DNA of 14,914 nucleotides. It comes from Fimousia sp036311565. Lineage in GTDB: Bacteria; Bacillota; Clostridia; Lachnospirales; Lachnospiraceae. This document shows positions 6,834-13,577 of the stretch, piece after piece. Under the pieces are notes generated by a model, which searched no databases, was not told the origin of the DNA, and worked only from the letters and a program-made list of their open reading frames with translations. Positions within the stretch are counted from its first letter, which is position 1. Each line of letters starts with the position of its first letter. Location of the stretch: assembly GCA_036311565.1 (NCBI GenBank), contig JAXJPR010000050.1:1-14914 (forward strand), written 5' to 3'. Made by a program: the position numbers and the translations under genes.

Positions 6834-8687
6834 ATGGCAAGAAAGGGACATCGTGGACCGGGAGCACCGGTAGAAAAAGCGAAGGATTTTAAAGGTACGT
6901 TAAAGAAATTAGTGAATTATCTAAGCCGGTATCATCTTGCAATTATTTGTGTCATGATTTTTACAGTTGGAAGTACAATTTTTAATATTGTGGGACCCAA
7001 AATTCTTGGAAAGGCAACTACCGAAATTTTTAATGGTCTGGTAAGTAAAGTTCAGGGCGGTGCTGGTATTGATTTTGATAAAATTGGAAGAATTCTTCTT
7101 ATATTAATTGCTTTATATCTGATCAGTGCAATATTCAGTTATATTCAGGGATTTATTATGACTGGAATTTCACAGAAGGTGGCATTTCAGTTAAGAAAAG
7201 AATTGTCAGAAAAAATCAATCGTCTTCCAATGAATTATTACGATAAAAGAACATATGGTGAAATTTTATCCCGTGTAACCAATGATGTGGATACGTTGGG
7301 AATGGGGCTGAATCAGACATTGCATCAGATGATTACTTCTGTAGCGACGTTGATTGGTATTTTTATTATGATGCTTTCTATCAGTCCTCTTATGACTTTA
7401 ATTGCAGTAATTACCCTTCCATTATCCGGTATTTTAATTGGAATCGTTGTAAAGCATTCTCAAAAATATTTTAAATCTCAGCAGGAATACTTAGGACATG
7501 TCAATGGACAGGTGGAAGAAGTATTTGGCGGACATAATGTTATCAAACTTTTTAATAAAGAAGACAACGTATTACAGCAATTTGAAGAGACCAATGAAAT
7601 CTTATATGAATCAGCATGGAAATCACAGTTCTTGTCTGGACTTATGCAGCCAATCATGGGATTTATCGGAAACCTGGGATATGTTGCTGTTGCAGTACTG
7701 GGCGGTTATTTAAGCATAAAAGGAAGTATTGAAGTTGGAGATATCCAGTCTTTTATTCAATATGTAAAACAATTTACACAGCCAATTTCACAGTTAGCAC
7801 AGGTCTCTAATATGCTTCAGTCTACTATGGCGGCATCAGAAAGAGTATTTGAATTCTTAGATGAAAATGAAGAAGAACAGCAGTCATTTCTTCATGCAAC
7901 AATCGAAGATCCAAAGACTGGAGAAGTTCGTAAGGTAACTCCAGATGATATTACTGGAGAAGTAACATTTGAACATGTAAACTTTGGATACACCAGAGAT
8001 AAACAGATCATTCATGATTTTAATGTTCATGTGAACCAGGGACAGAAAATTGCAATTGTAGGACCTACAGGAGCAGGAAAAACAACCATTGTAAAACTAT
8101 TAATGCGTTTTTATGACATTGATGACGGTTCTATTCAGATTGATGGTCATGATGTTCAGGGATTTGACCGTTCAGAACTTAGAGAAGCTTTTGGAATGGT
8201 GCTTCAGGATACCTGGCTATTTAAAGGAAGTATTATGGATAATATCCGATATGGAAAGCTGGATGCTACTGATGAAGAAGTCATAGAAGCAGCAAAAGCG
8301 GCCCATGTTCATCATTTTGTGCAGACACTTCCAGATGGATATGAGACGGAATTAAATGAAGAAGCAACAAACATCTCCCAGGGACAAAAACAGCTTTTAA
8401 CAATTGCAAGAGCAATTTTAGCAGACAATAAGATTTTAATTCTAGATGAAGCAACCAGTTCTGTAGACACAAGAACGGAAGTATTGATTCAGGAAGCAAT
8501 GGATAATCTGATGGAAGGCCGGACCAGCTTTATTATTGCCCATCGTTTATCTACCATTAAAAATGCAGATCTGATTCTGGTATTAAAAGATGGAGATGTC
8601 ATCGAACAGGGTAACCATCAGGAACTAATGGAACAGGGCGGCTTTTATTGTGATTTATATAATTCACAGTTTGAAGAGACTGCATAG
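6834..8687 (+). CDS. ABC exporter half-transporter B, canonical Walker B and degenerate signature motif
   Basis: A 617-residue TMD-NBD half-transporter. Six helices span about residues 30-325. The NBD has Walker A GPTGAGKTT (410-418), Walker B ILILDEATSSVD with the catalytic E539, and switch H570 (IIAHRLST). Its signature is ISQGQ (514-518) instead of LSGGQ. It therefore complements subunit A: the good Walker A/B here would pair with the intact VSGGQ of subunit A to form the hydrolysing site, while the second composite site is degenerate on both faces. A short extra linker (about 350-375, near DPKTGEVRKVTPDD) sits between TMD and NBD. The N-terminus is basic (MARKGHRGPG). The start has a GGGGGTG site overlapping the upstream stop, implying coupled translation and a 1:1 ratio. 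No terminator is recognisable after it. Confidence 0.93.
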   Translation: MARKGHRGPGAPVEKAKDFKGTLKKLVNYLSRYHLAIICVMIFTVGSTIFNIVGPKILGKATTEIFNGLVSKVQGGAGIDFDKIGRILLILIALYLISAIFSYIQGFIMTGISQKVAFQLRKELSEKINRLPMNYYDKRTYGEILSRVTNDVDTLGMGLNQTLHQMITSVATLIGIFIMMLSISPLMTLIAVITLPLSGILIGIVVKHSQKYFKSQQEYLGHVNGQVEEVFGGHNVIKLFNKEDNVLQQFEETNEILYESAWKSQFLSGLMQPIMGFIGNLGYVAVAVLGGYLSIKGSIEVGDIQSFIQYVKQFTQPISQLAQVSNMLQSTMAASERVFEFLDENEEEQQSFLHATIEDPKTGEVRKVTPDDITGEVTFEHVNFGYTRDKQIIHDFNVHVNQGQKIAIVGPTGAGKTTIVKLLMRFYDIDDGSIQIDGHDVQGFDRSELREAFGMVLQDTWLFKGSIMDNIRYGKLDATDEEVIEAAKAAHVHHFVQTLPDGYETELNEEATNISQGQKQLLTIARAILADNKILILDEATSSVDTRTEVLIQEAMDNLMEGRTSFIIAHRLSTIKNADLILVLKDGDVIEQGNHQELMEQGGFYCDLYNSQFEETA

Positions 8688-8699
8688 GTATGATATAAT
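8671..8699 (+). promoter_or_regulatory. Probable promoter of the phosphohexomutase gene
   Basis: TTGAAG (8671-8676), 17-bp spacer, perfect TATAAT (8694-8699). The -35 box lies inside the last codons of the upstream ABC gene. A leader of about 60 nt precedes AAGGAGA and the ATG at 8766. Confidence 0.55.
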
Positions 8700-8765
8700 A
8701 ATGTCCATAGTATGTGGGTATTTTGCTTAGAGACAATTAGTTTTTAAGAAGAAGGAGAGAATAGA

Positions 8766-10262
8766 ATGGATAATTTATTAAAATTGCAGAATGGAAGTGA
8801 CATTCGAGGAATTGCAGTTGAAGGCATCGAAGGAGAACATATCAACTTAACTGGTGACATTGCTAATAGAATCGGACAGGGATTTGTAACCTGGCTTTCT
8901 AAAAAAACAGGAAAAGCAGCAGCAGACTTGAGAATCGGAGTAGGACATGATTCTCGTGTAACTGCAGATGATATGAAACATGGAGTATTAACAGGTATGG
9001 CATCTATGGGTGCAACGGTATATGACTGCGGTCTGGTATCTACACCATCCATGTTTATGACAATTATCTTCCCAGAAACTAATTTTGATGGTTCCATCAT
9101 GATTACAGCAAGTCATTTACCATTTAACAGAAATGGACTGAAATTCTTTGATAATGACGGTGGATTAGAAAGCACAGATATTAAAGAAATTTTAACAGTT
9201 GCTCAGGAATATACAATAGCAGAATGTGGAAAAGAAGTAGAAACTTGTGATTCTCTTTCCTTATATACAGCAAGTCTTTGTGAAAAAATTAAAGCAGGTG
9301 TGAATGCTGAAGAATATGATCAGCCATTGGCAGGCCTTCATGTTGTCGTTGATGCAGGAAATGGTGCAGGCGGATTCTTTGCAGAACGCGTATTAGGCGT
9401 ATTAGGTGCAGATATTTCTGGAAGTCAGTTTTTAAATCCAGATGGTATGTTTCCAAACCATATTCCAAATCCTGAAAATGCACAGGCAATGGAAGCAATT
9501 AAAAATGCAGTTTTAGAAAATAAAGCAGACTTAGGTATTATTTTTGATACAGATGTTGACCGTATGTCAGCAGTGTTATCTGATGGTTCTGAGATTAACC
9601 GTGACAGCATCATTGCGATGATGGCAGCAATCATTGCGAAAGATTATCCAGGAGGAACTATCGTTACTGATTCCGTAACTTCTGATCGTTTAACACGTTT
9701 CTTAGAAGGTGAATTAGGTATGAAGCAGCATCGTTTTAAACGTGGATATAAGAATGTTATTAATGAATCCAAACGTTTGAATGGAGAAGGAATTGTATCT
9801 CCGCTTGCAATTGAAACATCTGGACATGGAGCATTAAGCGAAAACTATTTCTTAGATGATGGCGCATACATGGCAGTAAAATTATTAATTGCAGCAGCCC
9901 TTGCGAAGAAAGAAGGAAAACAGCTTCAGTCATTTGTAGCAAAGTTAGAACCAGAATTCGAATCCAGAGAATACCGTATGAAATTATTAGGCGAAGATTT
10001 TAAAGAGTATGGTCAGGGCGTATTAAAAGCATTCGAAGAAAGAGCAAAAGAACAGGGAATCACAGTTGCTCCAAATTCTTATGAAGGAGTGCGCCTGGCT
10101 TTTGATTCGGAAGATGTGAAAGGATGGGCACTTTTACGTTTATCCCTTCATGATCCATTAATGCCATTGAATCTGGAAGGAGTCCGCGAAGGGGATTGTG
10201 ATAAGATGATAACTATTATTCGTGGATTATTAGAAGGATTTGATGAATTAGCAGTGATTTAG
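8766..10262 (+). CDS. Phosphoglucomutase/phosphomannomutase (alpha-D-phosphohexomutase), divergent subfamily
   Basis: A 498-residue four-domain phosphohexomutase, which would interconvert hexose 1- and 6-phosphates through a phosphoserine. The phosphoserine loop is TASHLPFNRNGLKFF with S116 (family norm TASHNP). The Mg loop is DTDVDR (261-266; norm DGDxDR, so the three Asp are kept). The sugar loop is ETSGHGALSE with E350, S352 and H354. The C-terminal phosphate loop, normally RxSGTEP, reads RLSLHDP (458-464), so R and S are kept but GTE is replaced. From memory, some plant and bacterial homologues share TASHLP plus LRLSLHDP, so this looks like a real subfamily, not a damaged gene. The start has AAGGAGA at good spacing. 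It has its own promoter and terminator, so it is monocistronic. Glucose versus mannose preference cannot be read; the likely role is sugar-nucleotide or glycogen supply. Confidence 0.85.
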   Translation: MDNLLKLQNGSDIRGIAVEGIEGEHINLTGDIANRIGQGFVTWLSKKTGKAAADLRIGVGHDSRVTADDMKHGVLTGMASMGATVYDCGLVSTPSMFMTIIFPETNFDGSIMITASHLPFNRNGLKFFDNDGGLESTDIKEILTVAQEYTIAECGKEVETCDSLSLYTASLCEKIKAGVNAEEYDQPLAGLHVVVDAGNGAGGFFAERVLGVLGADISGSQFLNPDGMFPNHIPNPENAQAMEAIKNAVLENKADLGIIFDTDVDRMSAVLSDGSEINRDSIIAMMAAIIAKDYPGGTIVTDSVTSDRLTRFLEGELGMKQHRFKRGYKNVINESKRLNGEGIVSPLAIETSGHGALSENYFLDDGAYMAVKLLIAAALAKKEGKQLQSFVAKLEPEFESREYRMKLLGEDFKEYGQGVLKAFEERAKEQGITVAPNSYEGVRLAFDSEDVKGWALLRLSLHDPLMPLNLEGVREGDCDKMITIIRGLLEGFDELAVI

Positions 10263-10279
10263 TAAATTTAAGTAAAATG

Positions 10280-10310
10280 GGAATGAAGAGTTTTCTTCAT
10301 TCCTTTTTTT
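10280..10310 (+). terminator. Terminator of the phosphohexomutase gene
   Basis: A perfect 9-bp stem GGAATGAAG (10280-10288) pairs with CTTCATTCC (10295-10303), with a 6-nt loop followed by seven T (10304-10310). Confidence 0.9.
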
Positions 10311-10325
10311 GTATATATAAAAAGT

Positions 10326-10360
10326 AAAAGTGCCAAGTGAGGGAGTCACTTGACACTTTT
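10326..10360. repeat. Long inverted repeat (stem-loop) between terminator and next gene
   Basis: AAAAGTG, one C-A mismatch, then CAAGTGA (10334-10340) pairs with TCACTTG (10346-10352) and CACTTTT (10354-10360) around a 5-nt GGGAG loop: 14 paired bases out of 15. The plus strand continues GAGGGGAG, not a T run, so it is not a normal plus-strand terminator. The minus strand continues into moderately T-rich sequence. Role unknown. Confidence 0.6.
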
Positions 10361-10395
10361 GAGGGGAGTATAAATAATTAATAAGGGGTTATATA

Positions 10396-10424
10396 GTGTG
10401 TGGTCGATATTTACGACCGCTCAC
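10396..10424. repeat. Second stem-loop in the same intergenic region
   Basis: An 11-position stem (10396-10406 with 10414-10424) encloses a 7-nt ATATTTA loop. It has one U-U mismatch and one G-U pair when read on the plus strand, and a GC-rich inner part GGTCG/CGACC. No T run follows directly; a TATAAT lies 11 bp downstream. It could be part of a structured RNA or an operator. Confidence 0.5.
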
Positions 10425-10536
10425 ATATTTATTGTATAATTTATGAGCATGAAATGCAAGCTTTTTAAGAAAAAAGTTCAAAAAAAATCAAAATTTGTTT
10501 TTAGACAGCCATAAAAGCGAAGAAAAAAATTTTTTT

Positions 10537-10567
10537 TGAATAAAATTTGTGAAAGACGTGCAAAATA
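10537..10567 (+). promoter_or_regulatory. Candidate forespore (sigma-G type) promoter of the Asn-rich gene
   Basis: TGAATA (10537-10542), 18-bp spacer, CAAAATA (10561-10567). The sigma-G consensus as I recall it is about TGMATA, 17-18 bp, CATAMTA; this gives a full -35 match and 6 of 7 at -10. Transcription would start near 10574, about 10 bp before the ribosome site. No comparably good sigma-A promoter was found at this spacing. AT-richness makes chance matches possible. Confidence 0.4.
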
Positions 10568-10599
10568 TTCTTGTAATCAAAGGAAAGGAGATTATTAGA

Positions 10600-10791
10600 A
10601 TGGCTAAAAATTATGCAAATTCAACAAATTCTAACAATCAGTCATCAAATGGGATGAACAAAAATCAGTCTTCAAACAAAACAAGTAACAAAGCTACTAA
10701 TAAGGGAAATAACAACCAGAAAGCATCTAATGCAAACGATAGTTCTAACTCTTATAACAGTACAAACGAATCTGGAAGCAACAAGAGATAA
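10600..10791 (+). CDS. Small Asn/Ser-rich hydrophilic protein, possible small acid-soluble spore-type protein
   Basis: The 63-residue product begins MAKNYANSTNSNNQSSNG and continues in the same style. By my count it has 20 Asn, 14 Ser and 7 Lys, two Tyr, no Trp, Cys, Phe, Leu, Ile, Val or Pro, and no membrane or signal segment. It is probably disordered. The start is ATG 10600 with AAAGGAG 9 bp upstream; a GTG at 10549 would add 17 residues of different character and swallow the ribosome site. The gene is real rather than a low-complexity accident: it has a strong ribosome site, a plausible promoter and a 16-bp terminator all to itself. The composition recalls gamma-type SASPs, which store amino acids in spores, and the upstream promoter resembles sigma-G. 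No SASP signature motif is visible, so this assignment is inference. Confidence 0.75.
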   Translation: MAKNYANSTNSNNQSSNGMNKNQSSNKTSNKATNKGNNNQKASNANDSSNSYNSTNESGSNKR

Positions 10792-10809
10792 CGCATTTGT
10801 TAAAAAAGG

Positions 10810-10847
10810 AAAAGGAGGATCAAAATTTTATTTTGATCCTCCTTTTT
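10810..10847 (+). terminator. Very strong, possibly bidirectional terminator after the Asn-rich gene
   Basis: A perfect 16-bp inverted repeat (10810-10825 with 10831-10846) closes a 5-nt loop and ends in a T tract. The minus strand also shows a T-rich exit. The stem contains AGGAGGATC, a Shine-Dalgarno-like sequence locked in the helix. Confidence 0.92.
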
Positions 10848-10862
10848 AGGTCCTATTATAAG
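10833..10862 (+). promoter_or_regulatory. Weak promoter candidate for the rhodanese gene
   Basis: TTGATC (10833-10838) inside the terminator's 3' arm, a 17-18 bp spacer, and TTATAAG (10856-10862). It is the only reasonable option between the strong terminator and the ATG at 10905. Confidence 0.35.
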
Positions 10863-10904
10863 AAAAATGAATAAACTATTACTAAGAAAGAAAGAGGGAA
10901 TTCT

Positions 10905-11201
10905 ATGAGATTTGATAATATAAAACTGGAACGGGCATTATGGATGATGGAAAATTATCCAGCCATACTGATTGATGTCAGAGAATCGGAAGAATATAAT
11001 AAGCATCATTTAAAAGGTGCGATCAACATTCCTTATGATGACATTGCCAAAACAAAGTTTCAAAAGGAAGCAATTTATATTGTTTATTGTGATAATGGAA
11101 TGCAGAGTATGCGGGCAGCAAGAGATATGGCTTTAGAAGGATATCGTGTCTACAATGTTATTGGCGGGATAAAAGGTAATGAGAAGTATGTTGACATCTA
11201 A
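10905..11201 (+). CDS. Single-domain rhodanese-like protein
   Basis: The 98-residue protein covers one rhodanese domain: LIDVRESEEYNKHHLKGAINIPYDDI (about residues 22-47) is the classic first half. The active-site loop is VYCDNGMQSMRAA with C62, followed by LEGYRVYNVIGGIKGN. Such domains carry a persulfide on the loop cysteine and pass sulfur in thiosulfate or thiouridine chemistry, or act as redox adaptors. The usual loop is C-x-x-G-x-R-S; here the Arg is Gln (Q67), which could weaken anionic substrate binding. It is cytoplasmic, with no signal peptide. The start at ATG 10905 has AGAGGG 6 bp upstream. The next gene begins 59 bp downstream and seems to have its own promoter, so a functional link to it is not demonstrated. 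Confidence 0.88.
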   Translation: MRFDNIKLERALWMMENYPAILIDVRESEEYNKHHLKGAINIPYDDIAKTKFQKEAIYIVYCDNGMQSMRAARDMALEGYRVYNVIGGIKGNEKYVDI

Positions 11202-11220
11202 AGGGGTGACAAGGTACAAT
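11191..11220 (+). promoter_or_regulatory. Probable promoter of the rRNA methyltransferase-rdgB-ysnB-rlmD run
   Basis: A perfect TTGACA (11191-11196), 18-bp spacer, TACAAT (11215-11220). The -35 box spans the last codons of the rhodanese gene. Transcription would start near 11227, giving a leader of about 34 nt. Confidence 0.5.
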
Positions 11221-11260
11221 AAAAAATATATGTTTTAACCGATAGAAGATTGGAGAATTC

Positions 11261-12406
11261 ATGGAAAAGATAAGATTAATTGCACCATGTCATTTTGGCC
11301 TGGAAGCAATATTGAAGAGAGAAATTCAAAATTTAGGATATGAAATTGACCGTGTAGAAGATGGAAGAATTGCATTTTTGGCAGGAACAGAAGGAATTGC
11401 CAGAGCGAATATATTCTTACGAACAGCCGACCGGATCCTTTTACAAGTTGGAAGATTCCATGCAGAAACATTTGATGAATTGTTTGAAGGAATCAAGGCG
11501 ATACCATGGGAACGCTATCTGACAGAGGATGCAAGATTTTGGGTCACAAAAGCATCTACTACCAAAAGTAAATTATTTAGTGCACCAGACATTCAGTCCA
11601 TCGCAAAAAAAGCAATGGTAGAGAGAATGAAACAAAAATATCATAAAAACTGGTTCCAGGAGTCAGGCGCTTCCTATCCAGTGCGCATCTTTTTGTTAAA
11701 GGATGAAGTAACGGTCGGATTAGATACCTCCGGGGAACCATTACATAAAAGGGGATACCGTCAGTTGACCAGTAAAGCGCCGCTTACGGAAACATTAGCA
11801 GCAGCTTTGATTATGTTAACTCCTTGGAGAAAAGACAGAATTTTAGTTGATCCATTTTGTGGAAGCGGTACGATTCCAATTGAGGCGGCAATGATCGGTG
11901 CGAACATTGCTCCAGGAATGAACCGTTCTTTTACGGCAGAAGACTGGAAGAATATCATTCCAAAGAAGGAATGGTATGAAGCCATTCAGGAAGCCAATGA
12001 CCTGATGGATGACCATGTGGAAATGGACATTCAGGGATATGATATAGATGGACGAATGATCCGTGCAGCAAGACAGAATGCAGCAGATGCAGGGGTTGAT
12101 CATCTGATTCATCTCCAGCAAAGAGAAGTAAAAGATTTAAGCCATCCAAAAAAGTATGGTTTTATTATTACTAATCCGCCATATGGTGAGCGTCTGGAAG
12201 AAAAAGAAAACCTGCCGGAATTATATCGTCAAATTGGACAGGCATTTGAGAAATTAGATACCTGGTCAAAATACTTGATTACATCTTATGAAGATACTGA
12301 AAAATACATTGGGAAAAAGGCCAGCAAAAACCGAAAAATATATAATGGAATGTTAAAAACATATTATTATCAGTTTTTGGGACCCAAGCCTCCACGGAGA
12401 AACTAA
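11261..12406 (+). CDS. THUMP-domain rRNA (guanine-N2)-methyltransferase, RlmL/YpsC family
   Basis: A 381-residue SAM-dependent RNA methyltransferase. An N-terminal ferredoxin-like plus THUMP RNA-binding region (about 1-160) includes IAPCHFGLEAILKREIQNLG and PVRIFLLKDEVTVGLDTSG. The linker RGYRQLTSKAPLTETLAAAL is typical of the family. The Rossmann domain has motif I DPFCGSGTIPIEAA (from D197) and catalytic NPPYGERL (from N305), the N-P-P-Y form used for exocyclic-amine methylation. E. coli RlmL makes m2G2445 in 23S rRNA, and Bacillus YpsC has this size and layout; the exact nucleotide is inferred. It lacks the C-terminal RlmK domain of the long proteobacterial fusion. The start has a GGAGA site 6-7 bp upstream. 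It is followed 12 bp later by rdgB in what looks like one operon. Confidence 0.88.
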   Translation: MEKIRLIAPCHFGLEAILKREIQNLGYEIDRVEDGRIAFLAGTEGIARANIFLRTADRILLQVGRFHAETFDELFEGIKAIPWERYLTEDARFWVTKASTTKSKLFSAPDIQSIAKKAMVERMKQKYHKNWFQESGASYPVRIFLLKDEVTVGLDTSGEPLHKRGYRQLTSKAPLTETLAAALIMLTPWRKDRILVDPFCGSGTIPIEAAMIGANIAPGMNRSFTAEDWKNIIPKKEWYEAIQEANDLMDDHVEMDIQGYDIDGRMIRAARQNAADAGVDHLIHLQQREVKDLSHPKKYGFIITNPPYGERLEEKENLPELYRQIGQAFEKLDTWSKYLITSYEDTEKYIGKKASKNRKIYNGMLKTYYYQFLGPKPPRRN

Positions 12407-12418
12407 GGGGAAAGCGAT

Positions 12419-13003
12419 ATGAAAAAGAAAATCATCTTTGCAACAGGAAATGAAGGAAAAATGAAGGAAATCCGTATGATTTTAGCGGATTTGGATTATG
12501 AAATTGTTTCTATGAAAGAAGCAGGAGTTGAAATTGAAATTATTGAAGATGGGAAAACGTTTGAAGAAAATGCAATCAAAAAAGCAACTGCAATTATGGA
12601 AGAAACAGGGGCCCTTGTTCTGGCAGATGATTCAGGATTAGAAATTGATTACTTTGATAAAGCGCCCGGAGTATATTCTGCCAGATATTTGGGCGAAGAT
12701 ACTCCATATGAAATAAAAAACCGTACCATTTTAGAGCGTATGGAAGGGGTAGAAGAAGCCAAAAGAACGGCTCGTTTCGTATGTGTGATTGCAGCAGCAT
12801 TTCCAGATGGAACAACAAAAACGGTCCGAGGGACTATAGAAGGAATCATTGGATATGAAAGCAGGGGAGAAAATGGATTTGGTTATGATCCTATTTTTTA
12901 TCTTCCAGAGTATGGATGTACTTCTGCAGAGCTTTCACCAGATGAGAAGAACAAAATCAGCCATCGTGGAAAGGCATTACAGCAGATGAAGGAATGGATA
13001 TAG
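12419..13003 (+). CDS. rdgB: XTP/dITP diphosphatase (RdgB/HAM1 family)
   Basis: This enzyme hydrolyses dITP, ITP and XTP to monophosphate and pyrophosphate, clearing deaminated purine nucleotides before they enter DNA or RNA. The 194-residue length is standard. Motifs seen are ATGNEGKMKEI (residues 8-18, substrate phosphate loop), LADDSGLEIDYFDKAPGVYSARYLG (from about 68, with acidic pair D70-D71), GFGYDPIFYLPEYG, and the C-terminal KNKISHRGKAL that recognises the base. The start is ATG 12419, preceded by AAGGGGA. It sits between the rRNA methyltransferase and the ysnB-like gene with 12 and 9 bp gaps. The order rdgB-ysnB matches B. subtilis rph-ysnA-ysnB, though no rph is present here. Confidence 0.95.
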   Translation: MKKKIIFATGNEGKMKEIRMILADLDYEIVSMKEAGVEIEIIEDGKTFEENAIKKATAIMEETGALVLADDSGLEIDYFDKAPGVYSARYLGEDTPYEIKNRTILERMEGVEEAKRTARFVCVIAAAFPDGTTKTVRGTIEGIIGYESRGENGFGYDPIFYLPEYGCTSAELSPDEKNKISHRGKALQQMKEWI

Positions 13004-13012
13004 GAGGGCCTG

Positions 13013-13522
13013 ATGAAAAGAATTTTAGTAATTAGCGATTCCCATGGAAGAAATGATGATATCGAAGGTGTATTACAGCAGGTAGGAGAAATTGATTATA
13101 TGATCCACTGCGGCGATTTAGAGCGTGGGGATACTTATGTGCGCGCATTGTTAGATTGTCCATGCACCATTGTATCAGGAAATAATGACTATTATCTGGA
13201 CTTGCCTATGGAAGAAATCATAGAAATTGAAGGATATAAAATTTTAGTTACCCATGGACATTATTATTATGTAAACAGCGGAGTGGAACACCTAAAAGCA
13301 TATGCAAGGGAAAAAGGTGTGGATATTGTCATGTATGGACATACCCATGTGCCATACTTTGAAGTAGATGAAGACTTGACTGTTTTGAATCCGGGAAGTC
13401 TGACGTATCCGCGTCAGATGGGACATAAACCAACGTTTCTAATGATGGAGATCGATGATAATGGCGAAGCTCATTTTGGCCATGGATATTATCATTCTCA
13501 TTTTAGCGAATTAAATATATGA
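13013..13522 (+). CDS. YfcE/YsnB-family metallophosphoesterase
   Basis: The 169-residue protein is a compact two-metal phosphoesterase. Ligand motifs, in order, are SDSHG (D9, H11), CGD (D35), GNND (N57), THGH (H81, H83) and GHTH (H110, H112), followed by LNPGSLTYPR. This is the MJ0936/YfcE group of cytoplasmic phosphodiesterases, usually Mn-dependent; natural substrates are poorly known. The start is ATG 13013 with GGAGGG immediately upstream, overlapping the end of rdgB by position, so the two are almost certainly cotranscribed. Linkage to rdgB is conserved in Bacillota, but whether the two share a pathway is not established. No terminator is visible in the 55 bp before the next gene. Confidence 0.92.
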   Translation: MKRILVISDSHGRNDDIEGVLQQVGEIDYMIHCGDLERGDTYVRALLDCPCTIVSGNNDYYLDLPMEEIIEIEGYKILVTHGHYYYVNSGVEHLKAYAREKGVDIVMYGHTHVPYFEVDEDLTVLNPGSLTYPRQMGHKPTFLMMEIDDNGEAHFGHGYYHSHFSELNI

Positions 13523-13577
13523 ATGGGGCTGTTGTCGAAAATCAAGAAATGGCTCCGGAGATAAAAAGGAGACAAAT

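Larger units (their letters stand above)
10311..10599. other. Gene-free, AT-rich, hairpin-bearing intergenic stretch
   Basis: No convincing coding sequence is visible. It holds two separate stem-loops (10326-10360 and 10396-10424), a lone TATAAT at 10435-10440 without a good -35, long A and T tracts (about 10460-10540), and a sporulation-type promoter candidate (10537-10567) in front of the Asn-rich gene. The ribosome site AAAGGAG is at 10584-10590. Confidence 0.6.

Noticed and set aside
8744..9100. A minus-strand 118-codon open frame at the start of the phosphohexomutase gene.
   Set aside because: It is fully antisense to conserved catalytic sequence, with no start signals or family similarity, so it is a shadow frame.
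10549..10599. A longer start (GTG at 10549) for the Asn-rich protein.
   Set aside because: The added residues differ in composition, and that start would place the proposed -10 box and the AAAGGAG site inside the coding region.
10810..10846. The 16-bp inverted repeat as a transposon end or MITE.
   Set aside because: Its position right after a stop codon, short loop and T tract fit an intrinsic terminator. No target duplication or partner repeat was seen.
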